Positions 26,869-34,446 of a stretch of 64,000 bases of DNA are shown piece after piece. Source of the DNA: Geodermatophilus sabuli (GTDB lineage: Bacteria; Actinomycetota; Actinomycetes; Mycobacteriales; Geodermatophilaceae). Made by a program: the position numbers and the translations under genes. Location of the stretch: NCBI RefSeq assembly GCF_010686765.1, contig NZ_JAAGWF010000012.1:1-64000 (forward strand). Direction: 5' to 3'. Position 1 is the first letter of the stretch; each line of letters begins with the position of its first letter. The notes beneath the pieces are model-generated. The model was not told where the DNA came from and did not search any database. It saw nothing but the letters and a program-made list of their open reading frames with translations.

Positions 26869-26946
26869 TCAGCGGGCCGGGGAGGAGGCGCGAGGTGCGC
26901 GCGGCCGGGTGACCCTGCGAGCCGCGAGGGCCCGTGGGCGAGGCAT
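26869..26946 (-). CDS. Possible leader peptide, 25 aa
   Basis: ATG at 26946 with GGAG about 9 nt upstream opens a 25-codon frame (MPRPRALAARRVTRPRAP...), very Arg/Pro-rich, ending TGA at 26869. It starts about 25 nt after the conserved 3' end of the riboswitch. It could couple translation to riboswitch folding, or be chance in GC-rich DNA. No homologue known to me. Confidence 0.25.
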   Translation of the reverse strand: MPRPRALAARRVTRPRAPRASSPAR

Positions 26947-26969
26947 GCGGATGCTCTCCGTTCTTCCAT

Positions 26970-27110
26970 GGCCGCCTACCGGGTTAGCTGACGGATTCGG
27001 GCGGGAAGACGCCCTACCCGGCCTCCGAGCGGTGCTCGTCGGACGGGATTCACCCCAGGACTGCGGTGGGTCCCCGGCTCGGGTCCACGGTGCGCGGACC
27101 CGACTCGGCG
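26970..27110 (-). ncRNA. c-di-AMP riboswitch (ydaO/yuaA class)
   Basis: On the minus strand the leader contains the class hallmarks in order: GCCGGGGACCCACC, GGGGTGAATCC (about 27041-27056), then GGGTAGGGCG and CCCGAATCC followed by GTCAGCTAACCCGGTAGGC (26973-27003). In actinobacteria this riboswitch usually turns off wall-hydrolase and Rpf genes when c-di-AMP is high, which fits the SLT-domain gene downstream. The boundaries given are approximate. Confidence 0.88.
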
Positions 27111-27162
27111 GCGTCCGGCCAGGCTCCCCGACTGGGGACGAGACGACCGACCGGACCTGGCC

Positions 27163-27191
27163 ACCGTAAGTGCGTTACCGTCCTGTGACAA
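27163..27191 (-). promoter_or_regulatory. Predicted riboswitch promoter with MtrA-box-like repeat
   Basis: Minus strand: TTGTCA (27186-27191), 17-bp spacer, TACGGT (27163-27168). Lying over the -35 and spacer is the direct repeat GTCACA-N5-GTAACG (27173-27189) with an 11-bp period, the arrangement reported for MtrA binding sites. MtrA controls cell-wall hydrolase genes in mycobacteria and corynebacteria. An inverted repeat TGTGAC-N10-GTCACA (27184-27205) overlaps the same place. Confidence 0.5.
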
Positions 27192-27256
27192 TCCCAGGCG
27201 TCACATCCGTTGCGTGAGCTGTCTCGCGCCGGGTCCGGCCCGGGCGCGCCGGACCG

Positions 27257-28141
27257 TCAGCCGGCCACCGGCTCCCGCGGCTCGGCGAGCACCACGTTGC
27301 CGGTGACGACGACCTCCCGCGGCCGTCCACCGGCGTGGACCTCGTCGGGCACCGGGGCCGCGAAGGCCTGCAGGGCGGCATCGATCTGGCCGGTCAGCCG
27401 GCGCAGCGAGCTGCGGGCCTCGTCCCGCTGCCGGCAGAGGTCGTCGATCTCCCGGCGGACGGCGGCCAGCTCCTCGGCGGCGTCCAGGGCGGCCTGCTCG
27501 GCCTCGCGCCGCGCGTCCTCCGCCGCCCGGTCCCGGACGGCGGCGGCCTCGGCGTCGAGCCCGGCGCGGTCACCGGCGGCAGCGCGGAGCAGGTCCGCCG
27601 CCTGCTGGCGGCCGTGCGCCAGCGCGATCTCGGCCTCGCGCCGGGCGGCCTGCGCCGCGCGCCGCACCTCGGCGACGTTGCCCAGCCGGGCATCGGCCTC
27701 CGCCCGCGCCGCGGCCCGTACCCGCTCGGCCTCGGCCTCCGCGTCGGCGACCAGCTCGCCGGCCCGGTCCTCGGCCAGCCGCAGGAGCTCGCGCATCGCG
27801 CCGACGACGAGCACCGCGTCGCGGTCGTCCGTCCCGTCGGCCCCACCCAGGAGGGCCGGTGCCGCCGGGGCAGCGGGGAACTCGTCGTTGCAGTGACTGC
27901 ACCGGCCGGCCGGCGCCTCGAGGGGTGCGGTCTCGAGCCGTTCCCGCTCCACCGCGGCGACGTAGTCGTCCACCTCGGCGCGGTCGTAGCCGCGCAGCAC
28001 CCGCCGGAACCGGGGGCGCGGCTCGAAGAGCACGGCCAGCCCGGACGGGCCGTCGTCCACGGTGGCAGGGTCGGCGTCGCCGTCGTCGAACGGCTCGGCG
28101 CGCGTGCTCCCGACGGCGTCCCCCCGCTTCGCTCGCGCCAT
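27257..28141 (-). CDS. DivIVA-domain coiled-coil protein, paralogue 1
   Basis: 294 aa. Residues about 50-75 (FRRVLRGYDRAEVDDYVAAV) match the DivIVA N-terminal membrane-targeting motif. Residues 120-260 form a long Ala/Glu/Arg coiled coil. Between them lies one CSHC motif. The C-terminal end is a Val-rich beta-like tail. DivIVA/Wag31-like proteins mark curved membranes and poles in actinobacteria; this one is not the essential Wag31 (different length, lone gene). ATG 28141. It is a paralogue of the gene at 33430-34260. Confidence 0.75.
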   Translation of the reverse strand: MARAKRGDAVGSTRAEPFDDGDADPATVDDGPSGLAVLFEPRPRFRRVLRGYDRAEVDDYVAAVERERLETAPLEAPAGRCSHCNDEFPAAPAAPALLGGADGTDDRDAVLVVGAMRELLRLAEDRAGELVADAEAEAERVRAAARAEADARLGNVAEVRRAAQAARREAEIALAHGRQQAADLLRAAAGDRAGLDAEAAAVRDRAAEDARREAEQAALDAAEELAAVRREIDDLCRQRDEARSSLRRLTGQIDAALQAFAAPVPDEVHAGGRPREVVVTGNVVLAEPREPVAG

Positions 28142-28343
28142 CCCCGGGCCCCCTCCGTCGGTGCTCGTACAGCGACTGCACCGTGGCAGACGTTGCCGCC
28201 TGCGCGACGGTGGCGCCACGCGGCGTCAGGACGACACGGGTGTAGTTCACCGGCCCGTGCCGGACCCACTACGGACAGCTGCGGAGGGGCCCACTTGCCG
28301 AGGGGAGCCCGCCGTCGACGGGGAATACCTCGCCGGCTCGACC

Positions 28344-28373
28344 GTTGCACGAGGCAGTAGTTGCACTCTCAAC
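28344..28373. promoter_or_regulatory. Repeated GTTGCAC elements before the flavin oxidoreductase pair
   Basis: GTTGCAC occurs at 28344-28350 and again at 28360-28366, 16 bp apart. The second copy also forms an inverted repeat GTTG-N6-CAAC up to 28373, ending 15 bp before the ATG. This looks like a repressor site, but its protein is unknown. Confidence 0.4.
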
Positions 28374-28388
28374 CACTGGGAGCACGAG

Positions 28389-29534
28389 ATGCAGTTCGGG
28401 GTCTTCACCGTCGGCGACGTCACGCCCGACCCGACGAACGGCCGCACGCCCACCGAGGCGGAGCGGATCCAGGCGATGGTGGCGATCGCGCTCAAGGCGG
28501 AGGAGGTCGGCCTCGACGTCTTCGCCACCGGCGAGCACCACAACCCGCCTTTCGTGCCCTCGTCCCCCACGACGATGCTCGGCTACCTCGCGGCCCGGAC
28601 GCAGCGGTTGCTGCTGTCGACCTCAACGACGCTGATCACCACCAACGACCCGGTGAAGATCGCCGAGGACTACGCGATGCTGCAGCACCTGGCCGGCGGC
28701 CGGGTGGACCTGATGATGGGCCGGGGCAACACCGGGCCGGTCTATCCGTGGTTCGGGCAGGACATCCGCAACGGCATCCCGCTGGCGGTCGAGAACTACG
28801 CGCTGCTGCGCCGGCTGTGGACCGAGGACGTCGTCGACTGGTCCGGTCAGTACCGCACGCCGCTGCAGGGCTTCACCTCGACGCCGCGGCCGCTCGACGG
28901 CGTGGCGCCGTTCGTGTGGCACGGGTCGATCCGCTCGCCGCAGATCGCCGAGCAGGCCGCGTACTACGGCGACGGCTTCTTCCACAACCACATCTTCTGG
29001 CCGAAGGAGCACACCGAGCGGATGGTCGAGTTCTACCGCCGCCGGTACGAGCACCACGGCCACGGCACCGCCGACCAGGCGATCGTCGGCCTGGGCGGGC
29101 AGGTGTTCATGCGGGCCAACAGCCAGGACGCCGTCCGGGAGTTCCGGCCCTACTTCGACAACGCGCCCGTCTACGGGCACGGCCCGTCACTGGAGGAGTT
29201 CACCCGCGAGACGCCGCTGACCGTCGGCAGCCCGCAGCAGGTCGTCGAGCGCACCCTCGGGTTCCGCGACTACGTCGGGGACTACCAGCGGCAGCTGTTC
29301 CTCGTGGACCACGCCGGCCTGCCGCTGAAGACGGTGCTCGAGCAGCTGGACATCCTCGGCGAGGAGGTCGTGCCGGTGCTGCGCCGGGAGTTCGCGGCGC
29401 TCAAGCCCGCGCACGTGCCCGAGGCCCCCACGCACGCCGACCGGGTCGTGGCCCGCGGCGCCGCTGCCGACGCCACCGTCCACGCCACCGACGACGTCAC
29501 CGGGCGCACCGCCGAGGAGGTGTCCGCGCGATGA
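28389..29534 (+). CDS. LLM-class flavin-dependent oxidoreductase (CE1758 family)
   Basis: 381 aa bacterial-luciferase-like TIM barrel. Motifs: FGVFTVGDVTPDP at the N-terminus, EEVGLDVFATGEHHNPPF, LLSTSTTLITTNDPVKIAED, GGRVDLMMGRGNTGPVYPWF and IAEQAAYYGDGFF. The C-terminus (340-381) is an Ala/Val/Asp-rich extension. It should oxidise a substrate with reduced FMN supplied by the NAD(P)H:FMN reductase encoded right after it (ATGA overlap). This adjacency is the diagnostic CE1758/CE1759 arrangement. ATG 28389 has GGGAGCACGAG upstream. Substrate unknown. Confidence 0.9.
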   Translation: MQFGVFTVGDVTPDPTNGRTPTEAERIQAMVAIALKAEEVGLDVFATGEHHNPPFVPSSPTTMLGYLAARTQRLLLSTSTTLITTNDPVKIAEDYAMLQHLAGGRVDLMMGRGNTGPVYPWFGQDIRNGIPLAVENYALLRRLWTEDVVDWSGQYRTPLQGFTSTPRPLDGVAPFVWHGSIRSPQIAEQAAYYGDGFFHNHIFWPKEHTERMVEFYRRRYEHHGHGTADQAIVGLGGQVFMRANSQDAVREFRPYFDNAPVYGHGPSLEEFTRETPLTVGSPQQVVERTLGFRDYVGDYQRQLFLVDHAGLPLKTVLEQLDILGEEVVPVLRREFAALKPAHVPEAPTHADRVVARGAAADATVHATDDVTGRTAEEVSAR

Positions 29535-30166
29535 GCACCCGCACGCTCGCCGTGCTCAGCGCCGGGCTGTCCACGCCGTCGTCCACCCGGCTGCTGGCCG
29601 ACCGGCTCACCACGGCCACCGTCGCCGCGCTGCGCGCGCGGGGCGAGGACGCCACCGTCGAGGTCGTCGAGCTGCGGGCGCACGCCCGCGACCTCGCCGA
29701 CCACCTGCTCACCGGCTTCGCCAACACCGCGCTGCAGGCCGCGGTGGACACCGTCGTCGGTGCCGACGGGCTGATCGCGGTGACGCCGGTCTTCTCGGCG
29801 TCCTACAGCGGCCTGTTCAAGACGTTCTTCGACGTGCTCGACAAGGACGCGCTCACCGGGACGCCGGTGCTGCTGGGCGCCACCGCGGGCACCGCCCGGC
29901 ACTCCCTGGTCATCGAGCACGCGATGCGGCCGCTGTTCGCCCACCTGCGGGCGGTCGCCGTCCCGACGGGGGTCTTCGCGGCCTCGGAGGACTGGGCCGG
30001 CGCCGGGGGCGTCGACCAGCAGCTGGCCGGGCGGATCGAGCGGGCCGCCGGCGAGCTGGCCGACCTGGTCACCGGCCGCCCGGCCAGAGGTGGCCGGGCG
30101 GGCCGCCGCCCGGCCGACCCGTTCGCCGACGTCCCGTCCTTCGAGGACCTCCTGAAAGGCCGTTGA
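29531..30166 (+). CDS. NADPH-dependent FMN reductase (CE1759 family)
   Basis: 211 aa flavodoxin-like reductase. N-terminal TLAVLSAGLSTPSSTRLLAD is the FMN phosphate loop; GLIAVTPVFSASYSGLFKTF is the central motif. ATG 29531 overlaps the stop of the LLM oxidoreductase. It probably supplies FMNH2 to that partner. Residues after about 185 are a basic tail (RPARGGRAGRRPADP) unlike the fold. Confidence 0.9.
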   Translation: MSTRTLAVLSAGLSTPSSTRLLADRLTTATVAALRARGEDATVEVVELRAHARDLADHLLTGFANTALQAAVDTVVGADGLIAVTPVFSASYSGLFKTFFDVLDKDALTGTPVLLGATAGTARHSLVIEHAMRPLFAHLRAVAVPTGVFAASEDWAGAGGVDQQLAGRIERAAGELADLVTGRPARGGRAGRRPADPFADVPSFEDLLKGR

Positions 30167-30178
30167 CGGGGTCCGCTG

Positions 30179-31753
30179 TCAGCCGACGGCGTCCGCCGAC
30201 GGCGGGGCCGATCCGCCCTGGGGCCCCCGGGGCACCATCAGCTCGATGACCGCCGCCTGGTCGGCGGCCGACGGCAGTCCCCAGTCGGGCTGGTAGCCGT
30301 ACACCTCGCGCAGCGGCGTGGAGCTCGTGCGGCCGTCGAGGATCTCGACGGCGTCGCACCCGATGAGGCCGGGGTGCTCCACGCCGCAGGCCTCGGCGAC
30401 CTTGAACAGGTCGCGGCGCAGCGTCTCCAGGTAGTTGGCCGCACGCACCGACTTCAGCGCCGGGTCCAGGCCGTGCGCCAGCCACGGGTTCTGGGTCGCG
30501 ACGCCGGTGGGGCAGGTGTCGGTGTGGCACTTCTGCGCCTGGATGCAGCCGATGGCCAGCATCGCCTCGCGGCCGACGTTGACCATGTCGCAGCCGAGGG
30601 CGAACGCCACGATCGCGTTGTCGGGCAGGCCGAGCTTGCCGCCGCCGATGAAGGTCACCTGCTCGTGCAGACCCTGCCGGGCGAAGGCCGCGTAGACCCG
30701 GGCGAAGCCCAGCTGGAACGGCAGGGACACCGAGTCGGTGAAGATCAGCGGCGCGGCGCCGGTGCCGCCCTCGCCGCCGTCGACGGTCACGAAGTCCACT
30801 CCGCGGCCGGTGCGCGCCATGAGGTCGGTCAGCTCGACCCAGAACCCCATGTCACCGACGGCGGACTTGATGCCGACCGGCAGGCCGGTCTCCGCGGCCA
30901 GGAGCTCCACCCAGTCGAGCAGGCTGTCGGGGTCGGAGAACTCCGCGTGCCGCGACGGGCTGATGCAGTCCACGCCCTCCCGCACACCGCGGGCGGCGGC
31001 GATCTCGGCGGAGACCTTGGCCGCGGGCAGGACCCCGCCCAGCCCCGGCTTGGCGCCCTGGCTGAGCTTGATCTCCAGTGCGCGCACCGGCGCACCGGCC
31101 ACCAGGTCCTTCAGCCGGTCCAGGTCGAAGCGGCCCTCGTCGTCCCGGCAGCCGAAGTAGGCGGTGCCGATCTGGTAGACCAGCTCGCCGCCGTGCCGGT
31201 GGTACGCCGAGACGCCGCCCTCCCCGGTGTTCTGCAGGCAGCCGGCCAGCGCCGCCCCGCGGTTGAGCGCCTCCACCGCGGCGCCGGACAGCGAGCCGAA
31301 GCTCATCGCCGAGACGTTGACGACCGACGCCGGCCGGAACGCCTGCGCCCGCCCCCGCGGCCCGCCGAGCACCTTGGCCGACGGCACCTGCACCTCGTGC
31401 GCGGACGCCGGGTGCGACGGCGGCACGGCACGGCCGAAGGTCTTGTGGTTGATCACCGGGTACCCGGCGGTGTACTCGAGGTCGTTGTCGGTGCCGAAGC
31501 CGAAGTAGTTGTTCTGCTTCTTCGCCGAGGCGTAGACCCAGCGGCGCTGGTCCCGGGTGAACGGCCGTTCCTCGTTGTTCCCGGCGACCAGGTACTGCCG
31601 CATCTCCGGGCCGACCGCCTCGAGCAGGTAGCGCGCGTGGCCGATGACCGGGAAGTTCCGCAGCAGCGTGTGCTCCCGCTGCACCAGGTCGCGGGCGGCG
31701 ACCGCCGCCAGCCCCGCCAGCCCGGCCACCGCGGCGCGTGCCGCACCCCTCAT
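30179..31753 (-). CDS. FMN-binding glutamate-synthase-family protein
   Basis: 524 aa. N-terminal hydrophobic helix (residues 4-20), then the GltS central/FMN-binding domain with LNRGAALAGCLQNTGEGGVS, IKLSQGAKPGLGGVLPA and DFVTVDGGEGGTGAAP. A CX5CX4C cysteine motif (CIQAQKCHTDTC) like the 3Fe-4S cluster of GltS follows. It lacks the glutaminase and ADP-ribosylation-like domains of full GltB, so it belongs to the stand-alone family of unknown substrate. ATG 31753 overlaps the stop of the FGGY kinase (ATGA). Confidence 0.9.
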   Translation of the reverse strand: MRGAARAAVAGLAGLAAVAARDLVQREHTLLRNFPVIGHARYLLEAVGPEMRQYLVAGNNEERPFTRDQRRWVYASAKKQNNYFGFGTDNDLEYTAGYPVINHKTFGRAVPPSHPASAHEVQVPSAKVLGGPRGRAQAFRPASVVNVSAMSFGSLSGAAVEALNRGAALAGCLQNTGEGGVSAYHRHGGELVYQIGTAYFGCRDDEGRFDLDRLKDLVAGAPVRALEIKLSQGAKPGLGGVLPAAKVSAEIAAARGVREGVDCISPSRHAEFSDPDSLLDWVELLAAETGLPVGIKSAVGDMGFWVELTDLMARTGRGVDFVTVDGGEGGTGAAPLIFTDSVSLPFQLGFARVYAAFARQGLHEQVTFIGGGKLGLPDNAIVAFALGCDMVNVGREAMLAIGCIQAQKCHTDTCPTGVATQNPWLAHGLDPALKSVRAANYLETLRRDLFKVAEACGVEHPGLIGCDAVEILDGRTSSTPLREVYGYQPDWGLPSAADQAAVIELMVPRGPQGGSAPPSADAVG

Positions 31754-33357
31754 GGTCGTGTCCCTCCGTCGTCGTCGAAGTCCTCGGACATGGCGGCTCC
31801 TCTCGATCCGACCGGGCGGGACGGGGTGTCGTCCAGGGCGTCGAGCGTGGTCAGGACGTCGGTGAGCGCCTGGGTCGAGCGGTCGACCAGCGGCCGCATC
31901 CGCCGGTAGACGGCCACCGCCTCCGGGTCGGGCTCGACCGGGTCGTGCACGGCGACCAGCGCCGTCGCGGCATCGAGGTCGGGCAGCGCACCGAGGGCGT
32001 GCCAGCCCAGCAGGCTGGCGCCCAGCCCGGTGCCCTCCGGCGAGTCGGCGACCCGCACCGGCAGGTCGAGGGCCGCGGCGAGGGTGCGCACCCACAGCGG
32101 GGAGGCCACCGCTCCCCCGGTGGCCCGCACCTCGCGCACCGGGAGGCCGGTGTCGGCGAAGGCGTCCCGCACCAGTGCCAGCTGCTGGCAGACGCCCTCG
32201 ACCGCCGCCCGCACCAGGTGCGGACGGCGGTGCTCCCGGCGCAGCCCGATGAACGCCCCGCGCAGCCCCGACCGCCACCACGGCGCCCGCTCCCCCAGCA
32301 GGTAGGGCAGGCACAGCAGCCCGGCGCTGCCCGGGACGACCTGCTCGGCCTCGGCCAGCAGCCGCGCGTCGAGCTCGTCGGCCGCCTCGCCCTCCGGCTC
32401 CGTGCCGTCGGGGTCGGCGGCCAGGGCCTGCGCGGCCCAGCGCACCACCGACCCGCCGTTGTTCACCGCTCCCCCGACCACCCAGTGGTCGTCGGTCAGG
32501 GCGTAGCAGAACAGCCGGCGGCCCTCGTCGACCGTCGGAGCGGGGACGACGACCCGCATGGCGCCGCTGGTGCCCAGGGAGACGGCAGCGACGTCGGGCC
32601 GGACGGCGCCGATGCCCAGGCTGGCCAGCACCCCGTCGGAGGCGCCGATGACCACCGGGAGGTCCGCGGGCAGCCCGGTCGCCGCCGCCACGTCGGCCCG
32701 GAGGCCCGGCAGCACCGCCGTCGTCGGCAGCACCTCACCCAGCTGACCCGCCCGCACCCCCGCGATGCCCAGCGCCTCGTCGTCCCAGGTGCCGGCGCGG
32801 AGGTCGTAGAGCCCGGTGGCCGATGCGCACGACCGGTCGAGCACGTGCCGGCCACCGCAGAGCCCGGCGACCAGCAGCTCCTTGACCCCGCCCCAGCGCG
32901 GGACACGGGCGACCAGGCCGGGGTCCTCCGCCCGCTCCCAGGACAGCTTCACCAGCGGCGACATCGCGTGCACCGGCGTGCCCGTGCGGGCGTGCAGGGC
33001 GCCGGCCCGCCCGTCGGCGACCAGGGCCGTCGCCCAAGCGGCCGCGCGGTCGTCGGCCCAGGTGAGCACCGGCCCGAGCGGGTCGCCGTCGTCGTCCATG
33101 GGGACCAGGCCGTGCATGGCGGCGCTGAGGCTGATGCCGGCCACGCGGTCGCCGCGCTCGCGGGCCAGCGCCGCCACCGCGCCCAGGGCCTCGACGGCGG
33201 CGGCCACCAGCCGGGCGGCGTCGAGCTCGGCCCGCCCCGGCGCCGGCACCAGCAGCGGGTAGCCGACGCTGGCGAGGTCGCGCACCCGGCCGTCGGTGCC
33301 CGCGGTGACCGCCTTGGTCGCCGTCGTCCCGGAGTCCAGCCCCACGACGACGTCCAC
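31750..33357 (-). CDS. FGGY-family sugar kinase (gluconate/xylulose kinase-like)
   Basis: 535 aa. ATP-binding GLDSGTTATKAV at the N-terminus, HGLVPMDDDGDPLGPVLTWAD substrate loop, VSLGTSGAMRVV in the middle and REVRATGGAVASPLWVRTLA near the C-terminus, all FGGY hallmarks. The substrate-loop block is most like gluconate kinases (GntK of Bacillus type), but xylulokinase cannot be excluded. The last 25 residues are acidic and may be an added tail. GTG 33357 with GGGAGGTGTC upstream. Coupled to the glutamate-synthase-like gene. Confidence 0.85.
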   Translation of the reverse strand: MDVVVGLDSGTTATKAVTAGTDGRVRDLASVGYPLLVPAPGRAELDAARLVAAAVEALGAVAALARERGDRVAGISLSAAMHGLVPMDDDGDPLGPVLTWADDRAAAWATALVADGRAGALHARTGTPVHAMSPLVKLSWERAEDPGLVARVPRWGGVKELLVAGLCGGRHVLDRSCASATGLYDLRAGTWDDEALGIAGVRAGQLGEVLPTTAVLPGLRADVAAATGLPADLPVVIGASDGVLASLGIGAVRPDVAAVSLGTSGAMRVVVPAPTVDEGRRLFCYALTDDHWVVGGAVNNGGSVVRWAAQALAADPDGTEPEGEAADELDARLLAEAEQVVPGSAGLLCLPYLLGERAPWWRSGLRGAFIGLRREHRRPHLVRAAVEGVCQQLALVRDAFADTGLPVREVRATGGAVASPLWVRTLAAALDLPVRVADSPEGTGLGASLLGWHALGALPDLDAATALVAVHDPVEPDPEAVAVYRRMRPLVDRSTQALTDVLTTLDALDDTPSRPVGSRGAAMSEDFDDDGGTRP

Positions 33358-33429
33358 GACACCTCCCTGACCGGCCCATTCTCCTGGCGCGATCGTGCTC
33401 GCGGCGCCGATCGCCCGCCACCGGGGGCG

Positions 33430-34260
33430 TCAGGACACCGGCTGCGGGTGGGCGTCGTCGACCAGCGACCCGGTCAGCCGGCCGAGTGCGTCGTCGAGGT
33501 GGGCGGTCAACCGCTGCAGCGCCACGCGGGCGTCGTCCCGCCGGCGCGCCAGGTCGTCGAGTTCGGCCTGCGCGGCCGCCACCTCGGCCGCCCACGCGGC
33601 GGCCACCTCGGCGCGGGCCCGCTCCTCCTCGCGGGCGCGCCGCTCGGCCGACTCGCGCGCCAGGCGTGCCCGCTCGGCCGCCGCCTCGGCGAGGAGCCGC
33701 TCGGCCGCGACCTCGGCCTCCCGCTGCCGGGCCCGCGCCTCGTCCCGGGCCCGCCGGGCGTCTGCCTCCATCAGCCGGCACTCGGCGACCGCGGCCTCCT
33801 TGACCCCGGCGGCGCGGCGCAGCAGCTGGTCGGCCTCGCTGCGGGCCTCCGCGCGGATCCGGTCGGCCTGCACCGTCCCGGCCTCGGTGCGGACGGCCGC
33901 CTCGTCGGCGGCCAGCCGGAGGATCTCCCCGACCCGCTCGGAGGTGCGCACCAGGTCCCGGCCCTCCGGCGAGCAGGCCAGCAGCCGGCGGGAGATCTCC
34001 AGCTCGGCGGCGCAGGCGCCGTAGCGGCTGAGCAGGTCGTCGGTCTCGCGCCGCGTGGTCAGCAGCTCGGACTCCGTCCAGGCGACGTAGTCGTCCACCT
34101 GCAGCCGGTCGTAGCCGCGCAGCGCGGTCCGGAACAGCGGCCGGGGGGCGAGGAGGGCGTCGAGGGCACCGGCGCGGTCGGGGCGACCCGGCAACCCGCC
34201 GGTGGACGTCGCCTCGACCGGCCGGCCGTCGGCGGCCACGAGCTCACTGCGTCGGAACAT
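33430..34260 (-). CDS. DivIVA-domain coiled-coil protein, paralogue 2
   Basis: 276 aa. The DivIVA motif FRTALRGYDRLQVDDYVAWT lies at about residues 42-62. It is followed by an uninterrupted Ala/Glu/Arg coiled coil to residue 255 and a C-terminal LQRLTAHLDDALGRL. Motif and C-terminus align with the gene at 27257-28141. ATG 34260 with GGAGGGAG upstream. Its role, perhaps in polar or septal scaffolding, is inference from the domain. Confidence 0.75.
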   Translation of the reverse strand: MFRRSELVAADGRPVEATSTGGLPGRPDRAGALDALLAPRPLFRTALRGYDRLQVDDYVAWTESELLTTRRETDDLLSRYGACAAELEISRRLLACSPEGRDLVRTSERVGEILRLAADEAAVRTEAGTVQADRIRAEARSEADQLLRRAAGVKEAAVAECRLMEADARRARDEARARQREAEVAAERLLAEAAAERARLARESAERRAREEERARAEVAAAWAAEVAAAQAELDDLARRRDDARVALQRLTAHLDDALGRLTGSLVDDAHPQPVS

Positions 34261-34446
34261 CGCCGGACTCCCTCCCGACCCGACGCGCGACCGTGCCCGC
34301 ACCGCCCGACGCCGGGGACAGCTGTGGAGTTGCGGAGACTGCCAGAGGGCGGGCGCCCGGCGACGGCACGACACGACGGTGCCCGGGGCGTCCGGCGTCG
34401 TCCGCCGTGGCGGTGCCCGGGCGGTCACCCGGGGTGAATCGGCGGC

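Larger units (their letters stand above)
26731..27155 (-). other. Long 5' leader of the transglycosylase gene
   Basis: This is the larger part of a 526-bp gene-free stretch (26731-27256). From its promoter end it holds the riboswitch, a possible 25-codon leader ORF, then about 140 nt of GC-rich sequence up to the ATG. That last part contains a CCTCCC/GGGAGG hairpin near 26782-26795. Nothing else recognisable was found in it. Confidence 0.5.

Noticed and set aside
27184..27205. TGTGAC-N10-GTCACA as a CRP/Cmr site before the SLT gene
   Set aside because: CRP-type sites have TGTGA-N6-TCACA; here the spacer is 12. The direct repeat with 11-bp period fits an MtrA-type site better.
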